Source: Desulfovibrio porci (GTDB taxonomy: Bacteria; Desulfobacterota; Desulfovibrionia; Desulfovibrionales; Desulfovibrionaceae). From it: a stretch of 64,000 nucleotides of DNA. Both the position numbers and the translations under genes were made by a program. Below are positions 26,000 through 34,220 of this stretch, piece after piece (within the stretch, counting starts at the first letter, position 1; the number at the start of each line of letters is the position of its first letter). The notes below the pieces were generated by a model. It worked only from the letters and a program-made list of their open reading frames with translations. It ran no database searches and had not been told where the DNA came from. The stretch spans positions 1 to 64,000 of the forward strand of contig NZ_VUMH01000005.1 in the NCBI RefSeq assembly GCF_009696265.1. Reading direction: 5' to 3'.

Positions 26000-27442
26000 A
26001 TGTGGCTTGAACTTGATGCCGACACGGGCATCCCCCTGCGCAGACAGATATATGAGCGGATAAAAACGCTCATCTTGCACGGCGATCTGAAGGCGGAAGA
26101 AAAGCTGCCCTCCAGCAGGGGGCTGGCGAAAGATTTGGGCATAGCGCGGCAGACCGTGCTGGATGCGTATGAGCAGCTTCTGGCCGAGGGCTATCTTGCA
26201 GCCCGGCCCGGCTCTGGGACCAGGGTCGCCCAGGGCATAGCCCCCACCGCATCACTGTCTGGAACCCCCGCCGGCTTTATGGGGCAAAAATGGCAGCGGG
26301 CCGACGTTTCCAGACCGGATGAAGTCAATTTCCGTTCCGGCATTCCAGCCCTGGACAAGTTCCCGCAAGAGGAGTGGGGCAGGCTTTACCGGCACGTCTG
26401 CCGAAGCCTGCCCGCCGCCGCGTTCCGCTACTGCGGTCCCGGCGGCATATGGGAGTTGCGTGAGGCCATTACGGCCTATCTTTTCCGTATGCGCGGCATT
26501 CGGGTGCCGCCGGAACGGGTGATGATAACCTCCGGCTCGACCCAGGGGCTACGGATTGTGGCCCGGCTCTTGCGGCGCAACAGCAGCGCTGTGCTGGTGG
26601 AAGATCCCGCCCATAGGGGCCTGCTGGAAGTCGTCGTCAGAGCCGGATACACGGTGGAAGGCCTGCGGGCCGACGAACGCGGGCTGGATACCTCCGCGTT
26701 GCGGACATTAAGCCGGGAGCGGGCCGGACGTGTGGCTTTTGCCTATGTGACACCGTCGCATCAGTATCCTCTGGGCGGTATCCTGCCGGTGCAGCGGCGC
26801 CAGGCTTTGATCGGCTTTGCCCGTGATGCCGGATGCCATATTGTGGAGGACGATTATGACAGCGAATTTCGCTATGAAGGGGCTCCTGTCAGCTCACTGT
26901 ATGAGCTCGCGCCTGAAACGGTGATCTATCTGGGATCGTTCAGCAAAATCATGGCCCCGGCCTTGCGCCTGGGCTTCGCCATTGTGCCGGACGCCCTGCG
27001 CGCAGCCTGGGAGCCGGAAAAAATGTATACGGATGTGCACACGGACGCCCTGTCGCAGTACACGCTGGCCGCTTTCATCAGCAGCGGCGGCTTGGAGAGG
27101 CACATCCGGAAAATGAAAAAGCTCTATCAGCGGAAAAGGGCGCACCTGCTGCAAAGTTTGGCGCGGCACTTTGGCAGCCGCTTTGAGGTCAGGGGGCAGG
27201 CGGCCGGATTACACCTGGTGGCGGCTTTTCCCGATGTTGTTTTTACGGAGGAACTTCTGGCCGCGCTTCGGGCGCGCGGCGTCCGGGCCGTGCCGGTGGA
27301 AGACTATTCCCTGTGCCGCGACGGCGCGCATGCCCATGAACTTGTTCTGGGTTATTCGCATCTGAGCGAAGAGGATTTGGACAAGGGCGTGGCCCTGCTC
27401 AAAGAAGCGCTTGCCGCCCATTGGCGTCTGTCCTCCGCGTAA
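26000..27442 (+). CDS. MocR/PdxR-type regulator (GntR HTH fused to aminotransferase fold)
   Basis: About 480 residues. The N-terminal GntR winged helix (PLRRQIYERIKTLILHGDL, LPSSRGLAKDLGIARQTVLDAYEQL) is joined to a fold-I aminotransferase domain from about residue 100. That domain carries the PLP-binding lysine in YLGSFSKIMAPALRLG. Such proteins bind PLP and act as transcription factors without transaminase activity. The start at MWLELDADTG fits the family; an ATG 54 bases upstream is an alternative and neither has a strong ribosome-binding site. The divergent EamA gene is the likely target. Confidence 0.88.
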   Translation: MWLELDADTGIPLRRQIYERIKTLILHGDLKAEEKLPSSRGLAKDLGIARQTVLDAYEQLLAEGYLAARPGSGTRVAQGIAPTASLSGTPAGFMGQKWQRADVSRPDEVNFRSGIPALDKFPQEEWGRLYRHVCRSLPAAAFRYCGPGGIWELREAITAYLFRMRGIRVPPERVMITSGSTQGLRIVARLLRRNSSAVLVEDPAHRGLLEVVVRAGYTVEGLRADERGLDTSALRTLSRERAGRVAFAYVTPSHQYPLGGILPVQRRQALIGFARDAGCHIVEDDYDSEFRYEGAPVSSLYELAPETVIYLGSFSKIMAPALRLGFAIVPDALRAAWEPEKMYTDVHTDALSQYTLAAFISSGGLERHIRKMKKLYQRKRAHLLQSLARHFGSRFEVRGQAAGLHLVAAFPDVVFTEELLAALRARGVRAVPVEDYSLCRDGAHAHELVLGYSHLSEEDLDKGVALLKEALAAHWRLSSA

Positions 27443-27468
27443 GAAGCCCGGAAATCACGCCGGGCTTC
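27443..27468 (+). terminator. Terminator of the MocR gene
   Basis: Perfect 9-base arms GAAGCCCGG/CCGGGCTTC begin right after the TAA stop codon. No T-run, so only a stem-based call. Confidence 0.55.
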
Positions 27469-27592
27469 TCGGCGCTGCTGGATTTCTTCCGGCTACAGGC
27501 GGCAATCCCTGCCAGAGAGCATGACCGCCAAACATGCGCGGGAGATAGCGCGGTGGAAAAGCCACGCAAGGGCGGCGGCAGCAAGGAAAGTC

Positions 27593-28033
27593 CTATGCGC
27601 CCAACAGCCGTAGAACTTCACCGGCGTCTTCCACCATCTCGAAGGCGGCGCGCATTTCGTCGGGCAGCCTGATGGGACGGCCGCTTGCGAGATCAATATA
27701 GACCCAGTTGGTTTCCGCCTCGGCCAGCACAACCTGATCCGCGCCGCGCCAGAACAGATAGCGGCGCAGACTCTGCCGGGGCGCGAACGAGGCCACCCAG
27801 GTGGCCGCCGTGATGACCTCGCCCAGAAATGCCGGGCGCTTGTAGGTGATGGTATGCTGCCTGACCACCCAGCTCTGACCCACAGCCTCGTAGCGCTCCA
27901 TACCCCAGCCCACGGCTGTGGAGTGCTGTATGGCCAGATCCTGCATCCAGTTCACATAGCACAGATTGCTCACGCGGTTCTGGATGTCGATATCCTGAGC
28001 GCCGACAGTTATTTTTTGTGTAAAGATACGCAT
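27593..28033 (-). CDS. Acyl-CoA thioesterase, 4HBT hot-dog fold
   Basis: A 146-residue protein. The hot-dog fold pattern reads VGAQDIDIQNRVSNLCYVNWMQDLA, then WVVRQHTITYKRPAFLGEVI and AEAETNWVYIDLASGRP. The Asp in the first motif is the usual catalytic position of 4-hydroxybenzoyl-CoA thioesterase-type enzymes. The start was set at MRIFTQK because an AGGAGA site lies 6 bases before it. The substrate is unknown. Confidence 0.85.
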   Translation of the reverse strand: MRIFTQKITVGAQDIDIQNRVSNLCYVNWMQDLAIQHSTAVGWGMERYEAVGQSWVVRQHTITYKRPAFLGEVITAATWVASFAPRQSLRRYLFWRGADQVVLAEAETNWVYIDLASGRPIRLPDEMRAAFEMVEDAGEVLRLLGA

Positions 28034-28453
28034 TGTTTTCTCCTGGCCAAACCACGCGGGCGTGAAAGACCGCCCGCCGCAGGTCCGGCGGTATTGTCTC
28101 CACGCCAGTATTTCATAAGCCCCGGACTTCTTCAACGGCAAAGCAGACCATCGCATTGCGGTGATGATTCGTGCGCGGAGGTGAGGATTTCATGAGCCGG
28201 ATCAGAAAGAGCGTTCGCAAAAAAGCTTACGGGTTTTCAGGAAGCACCGTGAGACTTACTGAAACAGGAGATGATAGAGGCGATAGCCATGCAACAGAAG
28301 AATTAGTATGCTGAAATAATTTATTTTAAATTGTCAAATTTCGCGTTATTTTTTCTGAAAGAAATATTCTGAATTTGCCGCTGGTATTCCCTTGTGCAAG
28401 ATGGATTTTTGTGAAAAGCGTTGCCTACTGAGTTACATAAAAGGATATACGCT
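28034..28453. other. Intergenic region without a supported gene
   Basis: About 420 bases between the divergent thioesterase and tag genes. GC falls sharply from about 28260 onward (long A/T stretches at 28305-28350). No hairpin, RNA gene or coding signature recognised. Promoters for both genes must lie here. Confidence 0.4.
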
Positions 28454-29029
28454 ATGTGTGAAAAAATCAGATGCGCATGGGCGGGGGACTTGCCCATCTA
28501 CATTGATTATCATGACAATGAATGGGGGCGGCCTGTACATGACGACAACAAGCTCTTTGAAATGCTGATTTTAGAGGGGATGCAGGCTGGGCTTAGCTGG
28601 ATTACGGTACTCAAAAAAAGAGAGGCGTTCCGGAAGGCATTTGATGGATTTGATCCGGACAAGGTGGCTCGTTACGGCGAAGCAAAAATACAGGAGCTGC
28701 TGGCAAACGAAGGGATCATCAGAAACCGCCTCAAAATGAATGCCGCCGTAACGAATGCCAAAGCATTTCTGGAAGTACAGAAAAAGCACGGAAGCTTTGA
28801 TAAGTTCATCTGGGCATATGTGGATTATACGCCGATTGAGAATCGTCGCGAGAAGATGGCAGATATACCGGCCACGACAGCGCTCTCGGATCAAATCAGC
28901 AAGGATTTGAAAAAAATGGGATTTAAATTTGTTGGCCCAACGGTTATCTATGCATTCATGCAAGCGACGGGTATGGTGAATGACCATATAAAGGATTGCT
29001 TTGTTTATCAGGCGATGAAGAAGGCATAA
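28454..29029 (+). CDS. tag: DNA-3-methyladenine glycosylase I
   Basis: A 191-residue base-excision repair enzyme that removes 3-methyladenine. Family marks: RCAWAGDLPIYIDYHDNEWG at the N-terminus, LEGMQAGLSWITVLKKREAF, then GFKFVGPTVIYAFMQATGMVNDH near the C-terminus. The zinc-binding Cys and His residues (MCEKIRC; the final NDHIKDC) are kept. The start follows AAGGATATAC. Base composition is lower in GC than the core, which hints at acquisition, although it lies outside the repeats bounding the ssrA island. Confidence 0.93.
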   Translation: MCEKIRCAWAGDLPIYIDYHDNEWGRPVHDDNKLFEMLILEGMQAGLSWITVLKKREAFRKAFDGFDPDKVARYGEAKIQELLANEGIIRNRLKMNAAVTNAKAFLEVQKKHGSFDKFIWAYVDYTPIENRREKMADIPATTALSDQISKDLKKMGFKFVGPTVIYAFMQATGMVNDHIKDCFVYQAMKKA

Positions 29030-29134
29030 CTTGGTATCCGCTGTTGCTTATTTTTCATATGGCGCACCTTCGGAAAAATGATACCAAAAACTCGTGGGTT
29101 ATCCATCCAATACTGCGTGGTGTTGAAAAAGAGA

Positions 29135-29173
29135 AATCCCGAAAGTCCGCTGAATAGCTTGACTTTCGGGATT
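29135..29173. repeat. Perfect 13-base inverted repeat after tag
   Basis: AATCCCGAAAGTC faces its exact complement across a 13-base loop. On the minus strand it runs into a T-rich stretch, so it may be a terminator for that direction. It lies just outside the left island repeat. Confidence 0.55.
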
Positions 29174-29189
29174 CTACCGGATGATTTGC

Positions 29190-29204
29190 TGGTGGAGGCG
29201 GGGG
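29190..29204. repeat. Left attachment repeat of the ssrA island
   Basis: The 15-base sequence TGGTGGAGGCGGGGG is identical to the 3' end of the ssrA gene at 34610-34624 and in the same orientation. It is taken as the outer attL/attR copy left by site-specific integration into ssrA. Confidence 0.65.
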
Positions 29205-29472
29205 TCACCAATCAAAAAAGACAACCTATTGAAATACTTGATTCCAATATCTACCGCTTGTCTTTAAGGTGCCATTTGCCAAGATAGCCGCATGGATTAA
29301 AGGTTTTGTTCAATTCAATTCTCCAATAAAGAATCGAACTCAGGTCCGAACCAAGAATACCGAACTTCGCTCAAATGACCTCCATATCTCTTGCCTCAAA
29401 TGTAGGTCTACGTTATATTGCCAAATAGCCACTCGAGGGGGAAATATTTCGACAAAAATGGAGAAATTCCTT

Positions 29473-30633
29473 ATGCCTGATACATGGTATGATATTGAAC
29501 CTTATGAAGAAGATGCAGAGAGTAGCATAAGAGAATATGACATAACATCAACACCAAACGATTTTAATATTACAACTCTTTTTAATCTTATGGATAATGG
29601 GGTTATTAGGATTCCTCCATTTCAGAGAAATTATGTTTGGGATGAAAAAAGAGCTTCAAAACTCATTGAATCCATTATCCTCGGACTGCCCATTCCACAG
29701 ATTTTTTTGTATGAACAAGGAAAGGATAATTTTCTCATCATTGATGGGCAACAAAGATTGCTTTCTATTTATTTCTTTGTGAAACAACGGTTCCCAACAG
29801 ATGAAGGCAGAAGAAAACTAAGAGAATTGTTGCTCGGAAAAGATGTTATTAATCCGGCAGTACTTTCAGAAGATAAATATTTTAAAAACTTCTCCTTGAA
29901 ATTGCCTTCTCCCGTACAAACTGAAGAGAATAAATATAATGCATTAAAGTATGAAACATTAGGAGATGCAAAGCGTACCTTTGAATTTCTTAGGACTATA
30001 CGCTCTGTTGTCATTAAGCAAAATGAGCCTGATGATGATTCATCAATGTACGAGGTTTTTAACCGCCTGAATACAGGAGGGCAAAATCTTAAACCTCAAG
30101 AAATTAGAATGAGTATGTATTTTTCTGATTTTTATGCTGTTTTATTCGATATTAACACTCTTCCGAAATGGAGAGAACTCATAAGACAGAAAGAAACGGA
30201 TATCAATTTTAAAGACATAGAAATACTAGTTCGTTCGTTCGCCATGCTCTTCTGGCATGAAGAATATAAAGCTCCAATGACTAAGTTTTTAAATAGCTTT
30301 TCAAAAGCTGGTAAAAAGTTTGATCCTTCTATGAACCAATATTTAAGGTTATTATTTGATAGTTTTTTAGCTAGTTGTCAAAATTTAACGTCTAAGGATT
30401 TTTTCAGTACTAATAATAAATTTAACATCTCTCTTTTTGAATCTGTTTTTGTTGCCACATGTTTGCCATATTTTAAGAAAAAGGTATTCATCAATAAAAC
30501 AATTGATGAAGATTCTGTTCAAGCTATTAAGAGTGACAAAGAATTTATTGATGCAACACAATCAAGCATTGCATCAAAGAATAGTGTAACAGCAAGAATT
30601 CAAAGAGCTAAAAAGTTAATTGATTTGTACTAG
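29473..30633 (+). CDS. DUF262 (ParB/Srx-fold) protein, probable defence component
   Basis: A 386-residue AT-rich protein. The DUF262 marks are IPPFQRNYVW (47-56), FLIIDGQQRLLSIYFF (87-102; DGQQR motif) and EVFNRLNTGGQNL (194-206). In known systems (GmrS/GmrD, SspE, BrxU) this domain hydrolyses nucleotides and senses modified DNA, and is joined to a DUF1524 HNH nuclease. Here the C-terminal part shows no HNH motif. The start MPDTWYDIE has a GGAG site about 10 bases upstream; ATG 29458 is an alternative. Only 9 bases separate it from the HEPN gene, so the two form a unit. The inferred role is the sensor half of a two-gene defence or toxin system. Confidence 0.85.
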   Translation: MPDTWYDIEPYEEDAESSIREYDITSTPNDFNITTLFNLMDNGVIRIPPFQRNYVWDEKRASKLIESIILGLPIPQIFLYEQGKDNFLIIDGQQRLLSIYFFVKQRFPTDEGRRKLRELLLGKDVINPAVLSEDKYFKNFSLKLPSPVQTEENKYNALKYETLGDAKRTFEFLRTIRSVVIKQNEPDDDSSMYEVFNRLNTGGQNLKPQEIRMSMYFSDFYAVLFDINTLPKWRELIRQKETDINFKDIEILVRSFAMLFWHEEYKAPMTKFLNSFSKAGKKFDPSMNQYLRLLFDSFLASCQNLTSKDFFSTNNKFNISLFESVFVATCLPYFKKKVFINKTIDEDSVQAIKSDKEFIDATQSSIASKNSVTARIQRAKKLIDLY

Positions 30634-30642
30634 GAGTGTTCT

Positions 30643-31194
30643 ATGGAACAATTACGAGAACACTTTAAAGATTTTACTTCTAGCTATCGTGGGTTAAAAA
30701 ACTTTTTATTAATAAATGGTGAACTTTCATATCAAAATATGATTGAGGAAAACCTCAAAAAATCATTTCTATTGTCATGCGCAAGCTATCATGAAAATCG
30801 AATTTGCCATTGCATAGAAAACTTACTCATAAATAAATCTCGTGATGAAAAAATAATCCATTTTGCAAAGAATAAAGGAATTAGTCGACAATATCACACA
30901 TATTTCGACTGGGACAAAAGCAATGCAAATAAATTTCTTGGTCTTTTTGGGACAGAGTTTAAAGAGTTAGTAACTAATGATATAAATTCAAAAACAGAAC
31001 TTAAAGAAGCTATAAAGGCCTTTCTTGAAATAGGTAACGAAAGAAACATGATGGTTCATGAAAATTATTTGGACTATAGCCTAACAAAAACTTTTGAAGA
31101 AATTGAAGCTCTAAATGATAAGGCTTTATTTTTTATTAGATACTTGCAATTCTATTTTGAATTAAAATCTAAACCTCCTACTATGCAAAATTAA
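30643..31194 (+). CDS. HEPN-domain predicted ribonuclease (RiboL-PSP-HEPN-like)
   Basis: A 183-residue, mainly helical protein. The HEPN catalytic signature is R134-N-M-M-V-H139 in GNERNMMVHENYL (Arg-x4-His), near the end of the fourth helix as in active HEPN RNases. The arrangement (LSCASYHENRICHCIENLL early, RNxxxH late) resembles the RiboL-PSP-HEPN family. HEPN proteins usually cleave RNA and act as toxins or abortive-infection effectors. It follows the DUF262 gene by 9 bases with a GGAG site (GGAGTGTTCT) and shares its low GC. The family assignment is from memory of the motif; function is inferred. Confidence 0.75.
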   Translation: MEQLREHFKDFTSSYRGLKNFLLINGELSYQNMIEENLKKSFLLSCASYHENRICHCIENLLINKSRDEKIIHFAKNKGISRQYHTYFDWDKSNANKFLGLFGTEFKELVTNDINSKTELKEAIKAFLEIGNERNMMVHENYLDYSLTKTFEEIEALNDKALFFIRYLQFYFELKSKPPTMQN

Positions 31195-31258
31195 TCTCTC
31201 CTTGACTTACCCAAGAGTCCTAAGATAAATTTTTTCTACTATTCGTGCGGATACCTGT

Positions 31259-31285
31259 CCCAGCTTCCATGCTGGGTTTTCTTTT
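31259..31285 (+). terminator. Terminator after the DUF262-HEPN unit
   Basis: CCCAGC-TTCCAT-GCTGGG followed by TTTTCTTTT, 65 bases after the HEPN stop codon. Confidence 0.8.
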
Positions 31286-31428
31286 GGGTTTATCCAACAG
31301 CATCTATTGCCGGGTCGATAGCTCCTAATAAAATACCCTTCTGGGGAATAAGAGCAGCGTTCCACGAACGTAGTTGAGTCCCGGCATTTCTCATTTCAAA
31401 TGCCATACTACTAAATCGTGGAGTTTTT

Positions 31429-31776
31429 ATGTCTGAACTACCCACCCAATCATCCCCATCAGGCCCAGGCAACCCCAAAGACGGTGACCAGTACCGTGAA
31501 TATTACATCCCGGTAAAAAACATCGAAGAAGAGCAAGAGCTTTTGGACGAGTATGAAACGGACAAATTTGCTCACGCCCTGCGAGAAATCTACACGGACT
31601 TCTATTTGCTAATTGAGTTGATGCGCGGCTATGCAGAGAACAATGACGATGATGACTTTACCTATTTCCTGCTAGCCCAAAAACTTCAAAAGCCACTCGA
31701 CAGACTTAGCCTTGCTTGTTCCGCAAGTGTGGATTGGGAACTCATTTGTAAAAGAACTATCGGTGTTACCACCTAG
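31429..31776 (+). CDS. Small acidic protein of unknown function
   Basis: A 115-residue protein with many Asp and Glu residues (EEEQELLDEYETD, ENNDDDDFTYF). A proline/glycine-rich N-terminus is followed by probable helices. A GGAG site 6 bases before the ATG and a strong terminator right after the stop support it as a real gene. I do not recognise a family. It lies in the island between the HEPN gene and the relaxase remnant; strongly acidic small proteins in such places can be DNA mimics or immunity proteins, but nothing here proves it. Confidence 0.65.
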   Translation: MSELPTQSSPSGPGNPKDGDQYREYYIPVKNIEEEQELLDEYETDKFAHALREIYTDFYLLIELMRGYAENNDDDDFTYFLLAQKLQKPLDRLSLACSASVDWELICKRTIGVTT

Positions 31777-31786
31777 TGAACTACCA

Positions 31787-31812
31787 GCGGCCCGGAAATA
31801 CTTCCGGGCCGC
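31787..31812. terminator. Bidirectional terminator
   Basis: Perfect 11-base GCGGCCCGGAA/TTCCGGGCCGC arms with a 4-base loop and TTTAT after it. It lies between the acidic-protein gene and the convergent relaxase remnant. Confidence 0.85.
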
Positions 31813-31816
31813 TTTA

Positions 31817-32500
31817 TCAGCGCGATAGGCCTTTTCGCTTCTTTTCCAACTCTGGCGCTTTTCTCTCGATGTGTCGTTCCGGCTGGAACATGATGTGGCC
31901 TTTTTCAATAGTTAGTCGCTTACCCCATTTCTTGGCAGCATAGAGCAGGGCTACGCGTTCCGCCCTGGTGTCATGGCTGGAAAAGAAAATCTCTTTGCCG
32001 GTGTCGCGGATGGTGCCGCCGCTTTCCAGGGTGAAAATCACAATACCGTTGTTGTCTATGCGGCGCTTGATTTTACCAAGTTTCGTGCCTTCGGCGTGGG
32101 CTTCGGCTGTGATCTGCTCCATATGGAGAAACGCCTGTAGCTGTTTTTTGCCCTTATGGGAAATAGCATCACGCTGCTGTAGCTTCCGTTCCTTTTCGGC
32201 GTATTCGGCCCGTATGGCCGTTTTCATGGCGTATTCGCTGCCACGCTCCATCCAGTTCTTGACGGGCGGCTTCTGCTCCTGGGGCTGCTCCGGCTCGGCC
32301 ACTTCCTTGCGGGAGCGCAGTACGGCAAGGGCTGTTTCGTTGCCTTTCTCGGCCTCAAGTTTCAAAAAGTCCTGCCATGATGTGTAGGGAATTTCCCGGC
32401 GCAAGGCCTCACGTTCCGGCAGCATGGCGAGCCTCTTTTTTGCCACGGCTTCGGCTTCGTATTTTTTCGCCAGTGATACCAGATTAGGTTCAGGACTCAT
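31817..32500 (-). CDS. Relaxase C-terminal fragment with LPD7-like domain
   Basis: A 227-residue reading frame. The first 120 residues are Lys/Glu/Gln-rich and helical. Residues about 150-205 (VIFTLESGGTIRDTGKEIFFSSHDTRAERVALLYAAKKWG) match the LPD7 domain found near the end of conjugative relaxases and large mobile-element proteins. No relaxase catalytic region (Tyr, three-His) is present, so this is probably the tail of a mobilisation protein cut off by the sequence now at 32500-32600. Its GC is close to that of Desulfovibrio mobile elements and above that of the DUF262 unit. It may still be translated, since an ATG opens the frame. Confidence 0.6.
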   Translation of the reverse strand: MSPEPNLVSLAKKYEAEAVAKKRLAMLPEREALRREIPYTSWQDFLKLEAEKGNETALAVLRSRKEVAEPEQPQEQKPPVKNWMERGSEYAMKTAIRAEYAEKERKLQQRDAISHKGKKQLQAFLHMEQITAEAHAEGTKLGKIKRRIDNNGIVIFTLESGGTIRDTGKEIFFSSHDTRAERVALLYAAKKWGKRLTIEKGHIMFQPERHIERKAPELEKKRKGLSR

Positions 32501-32518
32501 TAATTGTCAAAAAGTTTG

Positions 32519-32570
32519 TAAAAGAGTACTCATAGTGTGCCAAGAGGTGAGCTATGAGTACTCTCTTTTA
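32519..32570. repeat. Hairpin with about 17-base arms
   Basis: AAAAGAGTACTCATAG faces CTATGAGTACTCTCTTTT. It lies just before the relaxase fragment start and left of the IS remnant, and may be a terminator of either side. Confidence 0.6.
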
Positions 32571-32623
32571 TCTTTGGCTCTGTACTAGATAGTGTAGTCA
32601 CGAGATTGCTTAAGGTTCAATTT

Positions 32624-32669
32624 TGTGGCATAGTTCGCTTGTATGCAACTACAAGCGAACTATGCCACA
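32624..32669. repeat. Perfect 20-base inverted repeat over the transposase start
   Basis: Arms at 32624-32643 and 32650-32669 are exact complements with a 6-base loop (TGCAAC). The transposase start codon (32662) lies in the right arm, so the hairpin could hide the translation start and limit transposase, as seen in other insertion sequences. Confidence 0.7.
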
Positions 32670-33320
32670 GCCAGCACATAGACGACACGACATTTCTGAC
32701 GCTGTTTGGAGAAAGCTTGAACCGCATTTGCCCGGCCGCGATGGCAGCTGGGGCGGTAGAGCGCATGACAATCGGCGTTTTATAGATGCGGTCTTCTGGA
32801 TTATGCGCACAGGTGCACCTTGGCGAGACTTACCGCCCGATTTCGGCGGCTGGAGCAACACACACCGGCGCTTTATCCGCTGGCGCGACAATGGTGTATG
32901 GGAACGATTGCTTGAAATTTTGATCGACGAGCCGGATTTTGAATGGCTGATGATCGACGCCAGCCACTTAAAGTCCACCCTCATGCGGCTGGAGCAAAGG
33001 GCGGCAATCAGGATATGAGCCGTACAAAAGGGGGCTCAACACAAAATTGCATCTGGCCGTGGATGCGCATGGTATGCCAGTCAGGGCGCTTATTACACAA
33101 GGTACAACAGCAGATTGTACTCAGGCAGTCGCCCTGATTGATGGCTTCACAGCCGAGAGCTTGCTGGCGGACAGGGATATGACACGGACGCGATTCTTGA
33201 TCAAGCGCAAAGCCAAGGTATGATGCCGGTCATTCCTCCGAAAAAGAATCGCAGAGAGCGGCGTGAGTACGACAAAGAGCTTTATAAGGCGCGGCACTTG
33301 GTGGAGAATGCCTTCCTTCA
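32662..33320 (+). pseudogene. IS5-family transposase remnant
   Basis: MPQPAHRRHDISDAVWRKLE through GAPWRDLPPDFGGWSNTHRR and WLMIDASHLK is the N-terminal half of an IS5-type (IS427-like group) transposase with the first DDE Asp in MIDASH. After a frameshift near 32970 come HPHAAGAKGGNQDMSRTKGG, after another near 33030 come LNTKLHLAVDAHGMPVRALI, and after a third near 33170 come YDTDAILDQAQSQGMM and KARHLVENAFLH. The last DDE Glu region is partly there, then the frame ends in unrelated sequence near 33320. Three shifts and a cut 3' end mean it is dead. Confidence 0.8.
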
Positions 33321-33323
33321 TTA

Positions 33324-34208
33324 TCATTTCTTGCCGCCGTCCATACTAAAAACTTTATCAATTTCTTTCTCTTCAAAGAAATCTTGAATTGTTTTTATCC
33401 ACTCTTCAATGAAAAATGTTGTATGCAAACTTTTTAAAACCTGTAGTTCTGGTTTACTAACTTTCTTATATAGTCTTTTTCTTATATCAAGGTAATCGAG
33501 CAAAACATGCGAAAAATAAAATATACATATTTCTATAGAAATGTTTAATACCCATATAGGGTTGAATAGACCTCTAAAAATGTGAACGCTATCAAGCGTA
33601 GCAGAATTCATGCCCAACATAAGACTATGAACACTGTTTGATAATAGATTGTATATTCCTGACTCTACGTTTTGGGGCAAAATACCTGGGCTAGATATTT
33701 TGTGTGTTGGATTTTTACCAGAAAGGAGGCGTTCTTTTTCTTTATCGCTTAGCGCCTTAAAATAGCTGTTCCATTCCAATGATTGGATGTATTGAGATCT
33801 TCCTGTTTTGTGGATGTGTGATGCCCAGCTATCGGTTAGTACAACTCCAATTTTTTCTAGAATAGCGTGCTTGTTTCTGTCTTCGTTTAATGTTGCTATG
33901 TAGTACCTAAATTCTAGTTCATCGTGTGAGATTTTCCTTTCAGAAAAATAGCAATACATATTCGTTGTTTCCATGATATTTCTTGATGCAGATGCTATAA
34001 GAGATATATCAAGCAGCTCATATTTTTGTTCTTTATGATTTATTTCTTGAAACAAATTTATAATACTATTGACGTGTAAAAGTATTTTTTCGACATATTT
34101 CTCAAGTAAAAGAGTTCTTAAAGCACTAGCACGTGTGTCGCATCCTATTGGCGATACTTTATAGCCAGTGTCATAAAGCTGCATTAGGGTTTCAAGTCTA
34201 ATCGTCAT
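33324..34208 (-). CDS. Unknown protein of the ssrA island
   Basis: A 294-residue AT-rich protein, largely helical. Residues about 60-120 (EYELLDISLIASASRNIMETTNMYCYF, then YYIATLNEDRNKHAILEKIG) and the later FNPIWVLNISIEICIFYFSHVLLDYLDIRK look like a helical bundle with one hydrophobic segment. The overall style resembles abortive-infection or HEPN/DUF5677-like proteins, but I find no reliable motif, so no function is given. Its start is 12 bases after a small gene on the same strand. The 3' end runs up to the truncated IS. Confidence 0.65.
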   Translation of the reverse strand: MTIRLETLMQLYDTGYKVSPIGCDTRASALRTLLLEKYVEKILLHVNSIINLFQEINHKEQKYELLDISLIASASRNIMETTNMYCYFSERKISHDELEFRYYIATLNEDRNKHAILEKIGVVLTDSWASHIHKTGRSQYIQSLEWNSYFKALSDKEKERLLSGKNPTHKISSPGILPQNVESGIYNLLSNSVHSLMLGMNSATLDSVHIFRGLFNPIWVLNISIEICIFYFSHVLLDYLDIRKRLYKKVSKPELQVLKSLHTTFFIEEWIKTIQDFFEEKEIDKVFSMDGGKK

Positions 34209-34220
34209 TTTAGGCGTATC

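Noticed and set aside
29078..29287. A 69-codon frame at the left border of the ssrA island
   Set aside because: It crosses both the 13-base inverted repeat and the attachment repeat, so it is most likely non-coding.
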